Shown here in pieces: positions 36,964-45,733 of a stretch of DNA of 64,000 nt (position 1 is its first letter; each line of letters opens with the position of its first letter). This DNA comes from Saprospiraceae bacterium (lineage in GTDB: Bacteria > Bacteroidota > Bacteroidia > Chitinophagales > Saprospiraceae), in contig JAIPBL010000017.1 of assembly GCA_021739645.1 (NCBI GenBank), positions 19,792 to 83,791 on the forward strand. Reading direction: 5' to 3'. The notes under the pieces were generated by a model. The model searched no databases. It saw only the letters and a program-made list of their open reading frames with translations, and had not been told where the DNA came from. The translations under genes and the position numbers were made by a program.

Positions 36964-37983
36964 ATGCAAACCCTGTTCGCCCCCTTTCCAAGCCTGACCA
37001 CCGAACGCCTCCTGCTCCGACCACTCAAGTTGGAAGATGCACCAGAAATGCTCGTTCAACGCTCCGATGAGCGCATTCTCCGATTTACAGAGGCCAAAAA
37101 AGCAGCTGACTTGGCTGATGCGACGGCGTTTATCGAAAAGATTCAAGCGGCAGTATCTGCCTATTGGGCCATTTGCCCGCTGGGGGAAGACAAACTCATC
37201 GGCACCATCTGCCTCTGGAATTTGAACACAGAAAAGCAGGTAGCCGAACTTGGCTACACGTTGCACCCCGACCACTGGGGCAAGGGTCTGGCCAGCGAAG
37301 CCGTGACCGCAGTAATTGATTTTGGCTTCGCAAAAATGGGTGCCACCTACCTCGAAGCGGGCTGCATGACTGGCAACGAGGCTTCCATTCGCTTGCTGAA
37401 AAAACAGGGTTTTGTAAAAACGGGCGTCGAGGATAAGTACGAGATTTTCGCCCTTTGCCGCCCTCCACTTGGCCAGTTTTTACTCGAAACCGAACGGCTG
37501 TCACTCCGTGAAATCACCCCCGACGACGCCCCATTCATCCTCGAACTGCTGAACACCCCCGACTGGATTGCCAACATCGGCGACCGGCAAGTGCGCAACC
37601 TCGATGATGCACGCAAGTACATCATCCATCGGCTGTTTTCAGCCTACCGCAAATTTGGCTTCGGCTTCTGGCTGATGGAAAGGAAAACGGATGGCATTCC
37701 TGTCGGCATTGCTGGCTTGGTGAAACGAGACTTTCTCGACGACGTGGACATCGGGTATGCGCTGATGCCCAGTTTTCATGGACATGGGTACGCAGTTGAG
37801 GCCGCCAAAGCTGTGCTGAATATTGCGAAGCGAAAACTGGCGCTGCCCCGTCTCGCAGCCATCACCATCGAAAGCAACAAGCCATCACAGCAGGTCTTGG
37901 AGAAAATCGGGCTTCGCTTCGAACGGATAATTACCGTACCGGGGGATGAGGAGGAATTGATGTTGTGGGGGATAGATTTATGA
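36964..37983 (+). CDS. Double-GNAT acetyltransferase (RimJ/RimL type fusion)
   Basis: 339 residues made of two complete GNAT domains. The first (about 1-165) starts LTTERLLLRPLKLEDA and has LGYTLHPDHWGKGLASEAVTAVIDFGF and MTGNEASIRLLKKQGF; the second (about 172-339) starts LETERLSLREITPDDA and has IGYALMPSFHGHGYAVEAAKAVL and ESNKPSQQVLEKIGLRF. Each carries the acetyl-CoA loop (WGKGLA and HGHGYA). This class acetylates N-terminal or side-chain amines, of ribosomal proteins or small molecules; the substrate is unknown. Two-domain fusions of this kind are less usual than single domains. Confidence 0.88.
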   Translation: MQTLFAPFPSLTTERLLLRPLKLEDAPEMLVQRSDERILRFTEAKKAADLADATAFIEKIQAAVSAYWAICPLGEDKLIGTICLWNLNTEKQVAELGYTLHPDHWGKGLASEAVTAVIDFGFAKMGATYLEAGCMTGNEASIRLLKKQGFVKTGVEDKYEIFALCRPPLGQFLLETERLSLREITPDDAPFILELLNTPDWIANIGDRQVRNLDDARKYIIHRLFSAYRKFGFGFWLMERKTDGIPVGIAGLVKRDFLDDVDIGYALMPSFHGHGYAVEAAKAVLNIAKRKLALPRLAAITIESNKPSQQVLEKIGLRFERIITVPGDEEELMLWGIDL

Positions 37984-37992
37984 CTCAGCCTA

Positions 37993-38754
37993 TCAATGCT
38001 GCACCATGATTGTTTCATAAACCAAGCGCCCACCTTGCAATTCAATTTGCAAGAAATAAGTGCCATTCGGCAAGTCGCCCACAGCGATTTGCGGCTTGGT
38101 TTGCTGTTGTGAGGTCGTTACAATGCGGCCCATAATGTTAAACATCCGAGTCGAAACGATTGGCTTCGATGCAGCTACCTGAATGCTTTCACTGGCAGGG
38201 TTTGGCGAAACCAATAATTGGTCTTCCACCACCACTATATTTTGCGCCGAAACAAAGCAACTGGAATCCACCATGGCGATGTCGTAGGTCACGACTTCCA
38301 GAATATTGTCGGGTTCATCGGCCATTGAAAACAAAACCTGTACTGTGCAGCAGCCTTTTACTTGTTGGGGAAAAACTGCAAGCTCAAAAGTGTTTCCACC
38401 CACCCAATCAGGGCCAAGTGGCATTGGAGAACTGAAAGGGCTTAATGTATCAAGATTTGTGGTTGTCCCAACAGGCCAATAATGCAATTGGGTGTCAGCA
38501 ATATATAAACGCCAAGCGGCAGGGCAATCTGAAGGAACAACAAGCTGCCATTTCAGATAAATAGTCTCTTCCTCATTATAGATAAAATCGCTTATTGCAT
38601 GATAAACATTGTATGGGTCAACTAATGTATCATTAGGCGCTGGGGTAACATAGTGATAATCTGGCTCCAGGCCGAACAATTCCTGACCTATAGCTCTGCT
38701 GTTCAGCAGCAGAAAGACCACTATGAAGGAAACATTATAGAAAGCTATTTTCAT
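37993..38754 (-). CDS. Secreted protein with type IX secretion sorting domain
   Basis: 253 residues from ATG 38754, where a signal peptide starts (MKIAFYNVSFIVVFLLLNSRAIGQ). The C-terminal 75 residues (LLVSPNPASESIQVAAS..., STRMFNIMGRIV, LPNGTYFLQIE) are a type A T9SS sorting domain, which directs export through the Bacteroidota type IX secretion system and anchoring to the surface. The middle 150 residues have no match I recognise. The frame is open upstream to 38946 but homology and signal peptide fix the start. A near -7 element (CATATTTG, minus strand 38773-38780) lies 19 bases before it. Confidence 0.85.
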   Translation of the reverse strand: MKIAFYNVSFIVVFLLLNSRAIGQELFGLEPDYHYVTPAPNDTLVDPYNVYHAISDFIYNEEETIYLKWQLVVPSDCPAAWRLYIADTQLHYWPVGTTTNLDTLSPFSSPMPLGPDWVGGNTFELAVFPQQVKGCCTVQVLFSMADEPDNILEVVTYDIAMVDSSCFVSAQNIVVVEDQLLVSPNPASESIQVAASKPIVSTRMFNIMGRIVTTSQQQTKPQIAVGDLPNGTYFLQIELQGGRLVYETIMVQH

Positions 38755-38913
38755 AAAAGTTATTTTGTGCAGCAAATATGGCCAAATAACATGAGTATCA
38801 GATTTGATCCAGTAAAATACTTCTATTGCCACAAACAAGAAGCTTTTCTTTGGCCATGTCAATGATTCCACTTCCTTGCCCAAACCTGGAACGCCAAACC
38901 CAGAACCCTTTTC

Positions 38914-38921
38914 TATCTTTG
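38914..38921 (+). promoter_or_regulatory. -7 element TATCTTTG for mutS
   Basis: Full TAnnTTTG match, 33 bases before the ATG at 38955. It lies inside the longest possible open frame and so argues against a start further upstream. Confidence 0.55.
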
Positions 38922-38954
38922 CCCAAAACGAAAACACAAGTGGCAAGAACCAGC

Positions 38955-41645
38955 ATGACCGTCGTCGGCGGCCAAAAAAAGGAAAAGTCGGAGAAAGTGA
39001 CGCCGCTGATGGCGCAGTATTTCAAGATGAAAGCGAAGCATCCGGAGGCCATCATGCTCTTTCGGGTCGGCGATTTTTATGAAACTTTCGGAGAAGACGC
39101 CGTGAAGGCTTCCCGTGCGCTCGGCATTACCCTCACCAGCCGCAACAACGGCGGAAACGACATCGAACTGGCCGGGTTCCCCTACCACAGCATGGACGTT
39201 TACCTGCCCCGGCTAGTGCGGGCGGGCTACCGGGTGGCTGTTTGCGAGCAATTGGAAAAACCCTCGCCCGAAAACAAAATCGTGCGGCGGGGCATCGTGG
39301 AGGTCGTCACGCCTGGCGTCACGACCGACGAAAAACTCCTCGACCACAAAACGAACAACTTCCTCGCTTCCATTTTCTTCGGTAAAAAAGACCAAGCAGG
39401 CATTGCATTCCTCGACATCAGCACGGGCGAATTCATGGTGGCGGAGGGCGACCTGGCTTACATGGACAAGCTGCTCCAGGGCTTCAACCCCTCCGAGGTG
39501 ATCTTCGCAAAAAGCCGGGCCAAGGATTTTGAGCAGGAGTTTGGCGACCGATTTTACACTTACACCATTGACGACTGGGCGTTTACCCACGATTTTACGC
39601 AAGAAAAAATAAAGGAACATTTTGAGGTCGCCTCGCTCAAAGGTTTCGGCATTGACACGTTGGAGCTGGCGCAAATCGCCGCCGGGGCGGCCCTCCACTA
39701 CCTCGCCACCACCGAGAACAAGAACCTCAAGCACATCACCACCATCAGCCGGATACATCAGGAAAAGTACGTCTGGCTCGACCGCTTCACCGTCCGCAAC
39801 CTCGAACTGTTGTTCAGTCCGCACGAAGGCGGCACGCCGCTCATCACCGTCCTCGACCAGACCGTGTCGCCGATGGGTGGACGGTTGCTGAAAAAATGGG
39901 TCGTGCTGCCGCTGACTTCCCTCAAGGAAATCGAGGCACGGCACGAGGTGGTCTCGTTTTTTTTACAAAACCCAAACCTCGCCGAGGAGGTGAGCGGCTA
40001 CATCCGCCAGATGGGCGATTTGGAGCGCCTGATTTCACGGGTGCCTTTGGGCAAAATACAACCACGGGAAGTGGTGCAGCTCCGCAAAGCGCTCGAAGTC
40101 ACCGAGCCGTTGAAGGTGGTTTTGGCTGCCTCCGGCAATGTGTTTTTCGAGAAATTGGCCGAAGGGCTCAACCCCTGCAAGACCCTTCAAAATGACATCA
40201 AGCGGCAAATCGTGGACGAACCGCCCTCCCAGGTGACCAAAGGCGGCGTGGTGGCCGATGGTTTCCACGACGAGCTCGACGATTTGCGAAGCACCGTAAA
40301 AAACAGCCAGGCGTTGCTGGTCGGCATCCAGCAAACGGAGGCGGAGCGAACGGGCATCGACAACCTGAAAATTGGCTTCAACAACGTGTTCGGGTATTAC
40401 CTCGAAGTAACGAACCGCCACAAGGACAAGGGCCTGGTGCCAGACAACTGGGTGCGCAAGCAAACGCTCACCAACTGCGAGCGCTACATCACCGACGAAC
40501 TGAAAAAGCTGGAATCCAAGATTCTCGGCGCCGAGGAACGGATGCAGGAACTGGAGGTGCAAATCTTCGAAGCGCTGGTACTCTCGCTCAACGAGTACAT
40601 ACAGCCCGTGCAGCACAACGCCAGCATCGTCGCCCGGTTAGACTGCCTGTTGAGCTTCGCAAAAGTGGCCGAAAAGCACAGCTATACCCGCCCCACGCTC
40701 GACAACAGCCAAGTGATTGACATTCGGAATGGCCGCCACCCGGTCATCGAGCAGCACCTGCCGTTGGGCGAGAGCTTCGTGCCAAACGATGTCTTCCTCG
40801 ACAACGAGGAGCAGCAAATCATCGTCATCACCGGCCCGAACATGAGCGGTAAGTCGGCGCTGCTGCGGCAAACGGCGCTCATCAGCCTGATGGCACAGAT
40901 GGGCAGCTTCGTGCCCGCCCAAAGCGCCCGCCTCGGCCTGATAGACAAGGTCTTCACCCGTGTCGGGGCCAGCGACAACCTTTCCGGCGGCGAGTCCACG
41001 TTCATGGTAGAGATGACGGAGACGGCCAGCATCATGAACAATATCAGCGAGCGCAGCCTCATCATCCTCGACGAAATCGGGCGGGGAACCAGTACCTACG
41101 ACGGCATCAGCATCGCCTGGAGCATTGCCGAGTACCTGCACTCGCACAACGACCTGCGGCCCAAGACGCTCTTCGCCACCCACTACCACGAGCTGAACGA
41201 ACTGGCCAACAAGTTCCCCCGCATCAAGAACTTCAACGTGGCGGTGAAGGAACTGGGCCAAAAAGTGATTTTCCTTCGGAAACTACTGCCCGGCGGCAGC
41301 CAGCACAGCTTCGGTATCCATGTGGCGAAGATGGCCGGGATGCCCCGCAGCATCGTGGAGCGGGCGAACGATATTCTGGTGCAATTGGAGCAGCAGCATA
41401 TAGAGGGCGGCGAAAGTGACCGGGTGACTTCAAGTCACCCGGTCACTACCGGCCAGCCAAAGGCCAAAAAAGCCGCCACCAACGATATTTCAGCCCCGAC
41501 TTTTCAATTGAGCATTTTCGAAACCTATGACCCGAAGGTGGGGAGGATAAAGGAAATCCTGCTAGAAATGGACGTGAATACGATGACGCCGGTGGAGTGT
41601 TTGATGCGGTTGAATGAGTTGAAAAGGTTGGCGGAGGAGGGGTAA
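38955..41645 (+). CDS. mutS: DNA mismatch repair protein MutS
   Basis: 896 residues from ATG 38955. The mismatch-contact motif is FRVGDFYETFGEDA (Phe-x-Glu as FYE) near residue 40; the ATPase has Walker A GPNMSGKSALLRQ (about 627), DEIGRGTSTYDG and FATHYHELNEL. MutS recognises mismatches and recruits MutL. A perfect palindrome at 41415-41447 is translated in the disordered linker before the C-terminal domain (SDRVTSSHPVTT). The 3' end, from about 41512, is repeated at 42188-42319 beyond the next gene. Confidence 0.97.
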   Translation: MTVVGGQKKEKSEKVTPLMAQYFKMKAKHPEAIMLFRVGDFYETFGEDAVKASRALGITLTSRNNGGNDIELAGFPYHSMDVYLPRLVRAGYRVAVCEQLEKPSPENKIVRRGIVEVVTPGVTTDEKLLDHKTNNFLASIFFGKKDQAGIAFLDISTGEFMVAEGDLAYMDKLLQGFNPSEVIFAKSRAKDFEQEFGDRFYTYTIDDWAFTHDFTQEKIKEHFEVASLKGFGIDTLELAQIAAGAALHYLATTENKNLKHITTISRIHQEKYVWLDRFTVRNLELLFSPHEGGTPLITVLDQTVSPMGGRLLKKWVVLPLTSLKEIEARHEVVSFFLQNPNLAEEVSGYIRQMGDLERLISRVPLGKIQPREVVQLRKALEVTEPLKVVLAASGNVFFEKLAEGLNPCKTLQNDIKRQIVDEPPSQVTKGGVVADGFHDELDDLRSTVKNSQALLVGIQQTEAERTGIDNLKIGFNNVFGYYLEVTNRHKDKGLVPDNWVRKQTLTNCERYITDELKKLESKILGAEERMQELEVQIFEALVLSLNEYIQPVQHNASIVARLDCLLSFAKVAEKHSYTRPTLDNSQVIDIRNGRHPVIEQHLPLGESFVPNDVFLDNEEQQIIVITGPNMSGKSALLRQTALISLMAQMGSFVPAQSARLGLIDKVFTRVGASDNLSGGESTFMVEMTETASIMNNISERSLIILDEIGRGTSTYDGISIAWSIAEYLHSHNDLRPKTLFATHYHELNELANKFPRIKNFNVAVKELGQKVIFLRKLLPGGSQHSFGIHVAKMAGMPRSIVERANDILVQLEQQHIEGGESDRVTSSHPVTTGQPKAKKAATNDISAPTFQLSIFETYDPKVGRIKEILLEMDVNTMTPVECLMRLNELKRLAEEG
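41415..41447. repeat. Palindromic element inside mutS (family shared with dnaE)
   Basis: AGTGACCGGGTGACTT (41415-41430), one base, then its exact reverse complement (41432-41447). The same 15-bp arms AGTGACCGGGTGACT/AGTCACCCGGTCACT recur in dnaE at 63382-63414 with a 3-base centre. Both copies are in frame. Confidence 0.92.
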
Positions 41646-41663
41646 TTGACTTATTTTATCGTC

Positions 41664-42185
41664 ATGAAGAAAAATCAAAATAAAATTAGTTTGCTTTTGG
41701 TGACAATTGCGGTTTTCACAACCATCCTTTTTGTTGGTTGTGTTTCTAAACACTCGTATCTAAGAACTTCTCAATGCTCTAATAAATTTCGAGCAATGGA
41801 GGTAGTTGAGAAACAACTTGAAACGCAAATAACTTTAGAATATCTGTCAGCAAATACGAGGACTCATTATTTTCCATGTACAGATTTTAAAGTCCCTTAT
41901 GACAAGCTTGAGCAACAACGTTGTGGTGATGAATCCTTTATAAAGTACATAGATGCCAATTTAAACATTATAACTGATTCATGTAATTCAAGGGGAACTA
42001 TAATTATTGAGTTTGACGTGAGGAAAGATGGCAATATTGGTAATGTTTGCCTTACACAAGACATTGGCAACGGCTGTGGTGATACTATAACAAATATTTT
42101 AAAAAGAATGCCTGTCTGGACACTTGACATTCCTCGGCATAGGCAATTCTTTGAGGATTACAAATTGTATGTGGAATTTAAGTGA
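41664..42185 (+). CDS. Lipoprotein with TonB C-terminal-like domain
   Basis: 173 residues from ATG 41664. The signal ends in a lipobox (FTTILFVGCVSK). The C-terminal half (GTIIIEFDVRKDGNIGNVCLTQDIGNGCGDTITNILKRMPVW) resembles the TonB C-terminal domain used for energy transduction or protein contact. It is AT-richer than its neighbours. It lies between the true mutS 3' end and a second, decayed copy of that end, so it appears to have arrived with or within a duplication. Confidence 0.65.
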   Translation: MKKNQNKISLLLVTIAVFTTILFVGCVSKHSYLRTSQCSNKFRAMEVVEKQLETQITLEYLSANTRTHYFPCTDFKVPYDKLEQQRCGDESFIKYIDANLNIITDSCNSRGTIIIEFDVRKDGNIGNVCLTQDIGNGCGDTITNILKRMPVWTLDIPRHRQFFEDYKLYVEFK

Positions 42186-42187
42186 AA

Positions 42188-42319
42188 TTGATTTTCGAGA
42201 CGTTCGACTCAAAGGTGTGGCGGATAAAGGAAATCCTGCTAGAAATGGACGTGAATACGAGGACGCCCATGGAGTGCTTGATGCGGTTGAATGAGTTGAA
42301 AAGGTTGGCGGAGGAGTAG
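42188..42319 (+). pseudogene. Duplicated 3' end of mutS
   Basis: 44 codons reading LIFETFDSKVWRIKEILLEM, then DVNTRTPMECLMRLNELKRLAEE and a stop, nearly identical to the C-terminus of mutS (41512-41645), differing at scattered bases. It has no start codon and no upstream part. It is separated from the full copy by the lipoprotein gene. Confidence 0.9.
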
Positions 42320-42371
42320 TCAATTCCAATGATTTACCCATTTTTGCCCTCCTAAAACAAACTCCGCTTTT

Positions 42372-43238
42372 ATGGTTGACTACAATCCGAAATCCTGGTG
42401 GAAGCTCATTTTCGTTTTTCACCGCAGCGATACATTCCGTCAATTGCTTCCGGCCATGCTGGGGGTTGCTGCTTACACCATTTTGGTGGCTTATCTGGAA
42501 GTGGAAGTGCTGAAGGTCTCATTCAAAAACTCCACGCTGGTGCACTCGCTGGTGGGTTTTGTGCTGTCCTTGCTGCTCGTTTTTCGAACGAATACCGCCT
42601 ACGACCGCTGGTGGGAAGGTCGGAAGATTTGGGGCGCTGTCGTCAACAATTCGAGGAACCTGGCGCTGAAACTGAGTGCCCTCGTGGAGGATGAAACTAC
42701 CCGTCAGCGTTTTCGGGCACTGATTTCCAACCAGGTGATGGCCATGAAGTGGCACCTACGGAAAGATTTCAACCCCGATGACTTTGAAGAAACCGACCGC
42801 TATGCCGTCGCCGGGTTTCAAGCAAAAGCCCACTTGCCCAATGCCGTCATGCAGGCCCTGTACCTAGAAGTGAACGAACTCTACAACACGAAGCAAATAT
42901 CCGGGGAGCAACTGCTGTACATCAACGCTGAGTTGCAGTCTTTCACCAACAACATTGGCGCTTGCGAACGCATCCAAAACACCCCGATTCCTTACGCTTA
43001 CAGCCTTTTCCTCAAAAAAATTATTTTCCTCTATATTTTCACAATGCCCATTGGATTTGTGAACGAATTCGGGTATTGGGCAGCACTGATTATCCCTTTG
43101 GTTTTTTACACTTTCGCTGGTTTAGAGATCATCGCCGAGGAAATAGAAGACCCGTTCGGTCAGGATGCCAACGACCTGCCATTGAACCGCATCAGCAACA
43201 ACATCAGAGCAAACTTGAAGGAGATTTTTGAGCAATAA
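42372..43238 (+). CDS. Bestrophin family anion channel
   Basis: 288 residues. The N-terminal WWKLIFVFHRSD, FVLSLLLVFRTNTAYDRWWEGRKIWGAVVNNSR and the later IPIPYAYSLFLKKIIFLYIFTMPIGF and EEIEDPFGQDANDLPL are characteristic of bacterial bestrophins (formerly UPF0187), pentameric chloride channels of the inner membrane. It has a near-consensus -7 element (CATTTTTG, 42339-42346). Confidence 0.93.
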   Translation: MVDYNPKSWWKLIFVFHRSDTFRQLLPAMLGVAAYTILVAYLEVEVLKVSFKNSTLVHSLVGFVLSLLLVFRTNTAYDRWWEGRKIWGAVVNNSRNLALKLSALVEDETTRQRFRALISNQVMAMKWHLRKDFNPDDFEETDRYAVAGFQAKAHLPNAVMQALYLEVNELYNTKQISGEQLLYINAELQSFTNNIGACERIQNTPIPYAYSLFLKKIIFLYIFTMPIGFVNEFGYWAALIIPLVFYTFAGLEIIAEEIEDPFGQDANDLPLNRISNNIRANLKEIFEQ

Positions 43239-43249
43239 GGCCACACAGC

Positions 43250-43540
43250 CTACCGATAGCTCATCCTGTCACGGATAGTACCGTCCGCCCGATGAATGAT
43301 GACATCGGCACCGTAGTTTTTGGCAATATCCTTTGCACGGTCAATGGCTTCATCTTGGTAGTCATAAACGGCAGTATATCGCTCGTTTCCTTCGCCCTTT
43401 ACCGCCCATCCCTCCGGGTGTGGCACCACATGCTGGTTGTTGGTCGGCGGGCTGGTCCGAACGCCACTGTTCTTCAGCAGAATTTTCAGGATTTTCCTAA
43501 GAAGATTGGACCAAAAACTGGAAGATTGGATATCTGACAT
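43250..43540 (-). CDS. DUF2188 domain protein
   Basis: 96 residues from ATG 43540 (a TTG at 43549 is possible). The last 60 residues, HVVPHPEGWAVKGEGNERYTAVYD and EAIDRAKDIAKNYGADVIIHRADGTIRDR, are a DUF2188 domain, a small beta-alpha fold of unknown role. The N-terminal part is basic and uninformative. It is convergent with the bestrophin gene, 11 bases away. Confidence 0.8.
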   Translation of the reverse strand: MSDIQSSSFWSNLLRKILKILLKNSGVRTSPPTNNQHVVPHPEGWAVKGEGNERYTAVYDYQDEAIDRAKDIAKNYGADVIIHRADGTIRDRMSYR

Positions 43541-43679
43541 GCCAAACAAATTTTTAGATTTTATTGTCTGAAGGATGGTTTTGGGATACGGGAGGTTTTC
43601 AATTTCAGTTTTAAAAATGAAACTAAGTCGGGGGATTTCAATGATAAACGGGCGCTGTTAATGGAGGGTTCATTACTAC

Positions 43680-44291
43680 TTACCGCCTATCCCAGACCGT
43701 CACCACCTTGTCTTTTTTCTGGCTCACGAACACATAAAAAAGCGTCTCAAATTCCTTTGCTGCAGCAAGGGAGGTAATGGGTAGCGCAGGCAGGCTCTCC
43801 TCCCAAAGCTCATCCACATCGGACAGGTCTTCCACGGTGTAATACAGGGTGTTCAAGAAAAAATCCAGGCCATCGCCATCTGGGGCGAGACGGTTGAAGA
43901 GCGATTTTGAGCCATAGCCAAGGAAAGCGCAATAGTCGCTGCCAGCACAGGGCCAGTACCAATTTTGGTGGGTAAAAATCGGCGGTGTGGTTCGCTCTAA
44001 ATCATCGGTGATTTCTCCCGCTTTTTTAGACACAGCTTTGACAGACTTGTCTGGCTTTCGCTCTTGCAACTGCCGCTGAAGTTCTTCAATATCACCCTCA
44101 CCTGCGTAGGTGTCCACATCTCGTAGCTTACCAGCAAGCAAGCACTCCTCACAAATGGCGGTTATAGGTTCGCTTCCCTGAAAGGCTTTGCCATCAAAGC
44201 AATGTTTTTCCTGTGCGCAAAAATGGCAGGGTGTCTGGCCATCTGCCCAAACAGCAAACCGCTCGGGGTGGAGGAGATATTTAAAGGGCAT
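43680..44291 (-). CDS. CbrC family protein (UPF0167)
   Basis: 203 residues. FKYLLHPERFAVWADGQTPCHFCAQEKHCFDG and ITAICEECLLAGKL give two Cys pairs (CHFC and CEEC) likely to bind zinc; FTHQNWYWPCAGSDYCAFLGYG follows. This is the CbrC/UPF0167 pattern; E. coli CbrC was linked to colicin E2 tolerance, but its biochemistry is not known. A charged linker of about 45 residues separates the zinc part from the rest. Confidence 0.78.
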   Translation of the reverse strand: MPFKYLLHPERFAVWADGQTPCHFCAQEKHCFDGKAFQGSEPITAICEECLLAGKLRDVDTYAGEGDIEELQRQLQERKPDKSVKAVSKKAGEITDDLERTTPPIFTHQNWYWPCAGSDYCAFLGYGSKSLFNRLAPDGDGLDFFLNTLYYTVEDLSDVDELWEESLPALPITSLAAAKEFETLFYVFVSQKKDKVVTVWDRR

Positions 44292-44466
44292 GGTCAGTAG
44301 CTAATAGCAATTTCAGTAGTTTTCACAAAGTTAATGCATCTGCCCAGTTCCGATTGATTTTGCTTCCAGCTGAAATGGTTTTGCCTGTCAAACCACTGCA
44401 ATTCACCTATGACATTTGTCATTTCTTCAACAAGAAATTGCTATCATTTTGCCTGCCCCCCCACCC

Positions 44467-44474
44467 TAACTTCG
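44467..44474 (+). promoter_or_regulatory. -7-like element TAACTTCG for the porin gene
   Basis: One base off TAnnTTTG (C for the third T), 22 bases before the ATG at 44496. The pepD gene has the same TTCG variant. Confidence 0.4.
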
Positions 44475-44495
44475 TCCGCAAAAGAATCTCCAAGC

Positions 44496-45644
44496 ATGGT
44501 ACTAAATCATTCATTGAACCTCATAAACGCTGACTTTCAGCAGCGATGTTGGTTGCCACTCTTTATTTTCTTACTCAGCTTTTGTCACCCAACCCAAGCA
44601 CAAATCAAATCCGAACCTTCCCCTAAAAACAGGATTTGGGGCTATTCTTTTGGCGACGTGATTTACAAAGCCCAAGGCGACACACTTTATTGGGGCAACA
44701 CCGAGTACGCCGGACTGGAGGAAAAAACCATCGGCACCAACCTCCGGCGCTTGTTTCTCGGGTATGACTCTAAAATCACAGAAAATATCAAGGCCAGGGT
44801 ACTGGTGGAAAGCAAGGCGACGACGACCACCAAGGAAGGCCGTTTCGGTTTAGCCTTGATTTATGGGCATTTGGAGTGGAACGATATTGTGCCTGCCATT
44901 CCCAATTCCACGGTCCGCATCGGACTGATTCCAACACCCATTTTTGCCCTGCCAGAGAAATCATGGGGCTATCGCTCAGTGGAGAAAAACGCCTTGGACC
45001 TTCGGGGAATCGGCAAGGTGATAGACCAGGGCGCCTCCTTTTCCGGGGATTTTAACGATGATAAAACCGCCGGGTTCACAGTCATGGTCGGAAATGGAAC
45101 CGGCAATAAACCCGGCATCGACAAGTACCTGGAGTATTATGCTTCTTTCTATCGCAAACTTTGGGACAACCAAGTGACCGTTGAAATTCTTGGGGATTTC
45201 ATGAAAGAAAACGAAGTGACGGACCACGCCTTTATTCGTGGATTTTTATCGGTAGAAAAGCCGCTCTGGACTTTCGGAACGGAGGTGTCCCAAGTGTATT
45301 CCAAGGAGTTAGTATCTGGATACTCCCAACATGTTAACCCACGATTGGTCTCTGTTTTTTTCTCCAACAAATTGGGTTTCATTGGTGAAAAATGGCGCAG
45401 CTTCTTGCGCTATGATTTTTATGACCCTTCCACGAAATACCATCCTGGGGGCATTTACACCGACCCGTCGCAGCACTACATTGAGCATTCGTTCTGGTTT
45501 GGCCTGCACTATGGGTACAAAGACAAAATCAACATCATGCCCAACACCATTCTCAATCATTACAAGCGCAAAAACAACACGGTGGTCAAACGAATCAGCG
45601 ACATTGTACCTAGGATAACTGTTTACTTCCAGTTCGGCGATTGA
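44496..45644 (+). CDS. Porin-like outer-membrane protein
   Basis: 382 residues from ATG 44496, the start in front of the signal peptide (WLPLFIFLLSFCHPTQAQ). Alternating strands such as IKARVLVESKATTTTKEGRFGLALIYGHLEW, FTVMVGNGTGNKPGIDKYLEYYASFYRKLW and a C-terminal Phe-rich strand (VPRITVYFQFGD) indicate a beta-barrel, with resemblance to phosphate-selective-type porins. Substrate unknown. Confidence 0.7.
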   Translation: MVLNHSLNLINADFQQRCWLPLFIFLLSFCHPTQAQIKSEPSPKNRIWGYSFGDVIYKAQGDTLYWGNTEYAGLEEKTIGTNLRRLFLGYDSKITENIKARVLVESKATTTTKEGRFGLALIYGHLEWNDIVPAIPNSTVRIGLIPTPIFALPEKSWGYRSVEKNALDLRGIGKVIDQGASFSGDFNDDKTAGFTVMVGNGTGNKPGIDKYLEYYASFYRKLWDNQVTVEILGDFMKENEVTDHAFIRGFLSVEKPLWTFGTEVSQVYSKELVSGYSQHVNPRLVSVFFSNKLGFIGEKWRSFLRYDFYDPSTKYHPGGIYTDPSQHYIEHSFWFGLHYGYKDKINIMPNTILNHYKRKNNTVVKRISDIVPRITVYFQFGD

Positions 45645-45703
45645 TTTTCAATATGCTCGCCAACGAAAATTCAAACCCCGCAATTCCTGAAACCTATTTT
45701 CTC

Positions 45704-45711
45704 TATCTTCG
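45704..45711 (+). promoter_or_regulatory. -7-like element TATCTTCG for pepD
   Basis: One base off TAnnTTTG, 22 bases before the pepD ATG at 45734, the same distance as in the porin gene. Confidence 0.4.
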
Positions 45712-45733
45712 CATCAATTAAAGTCAGTTACTT

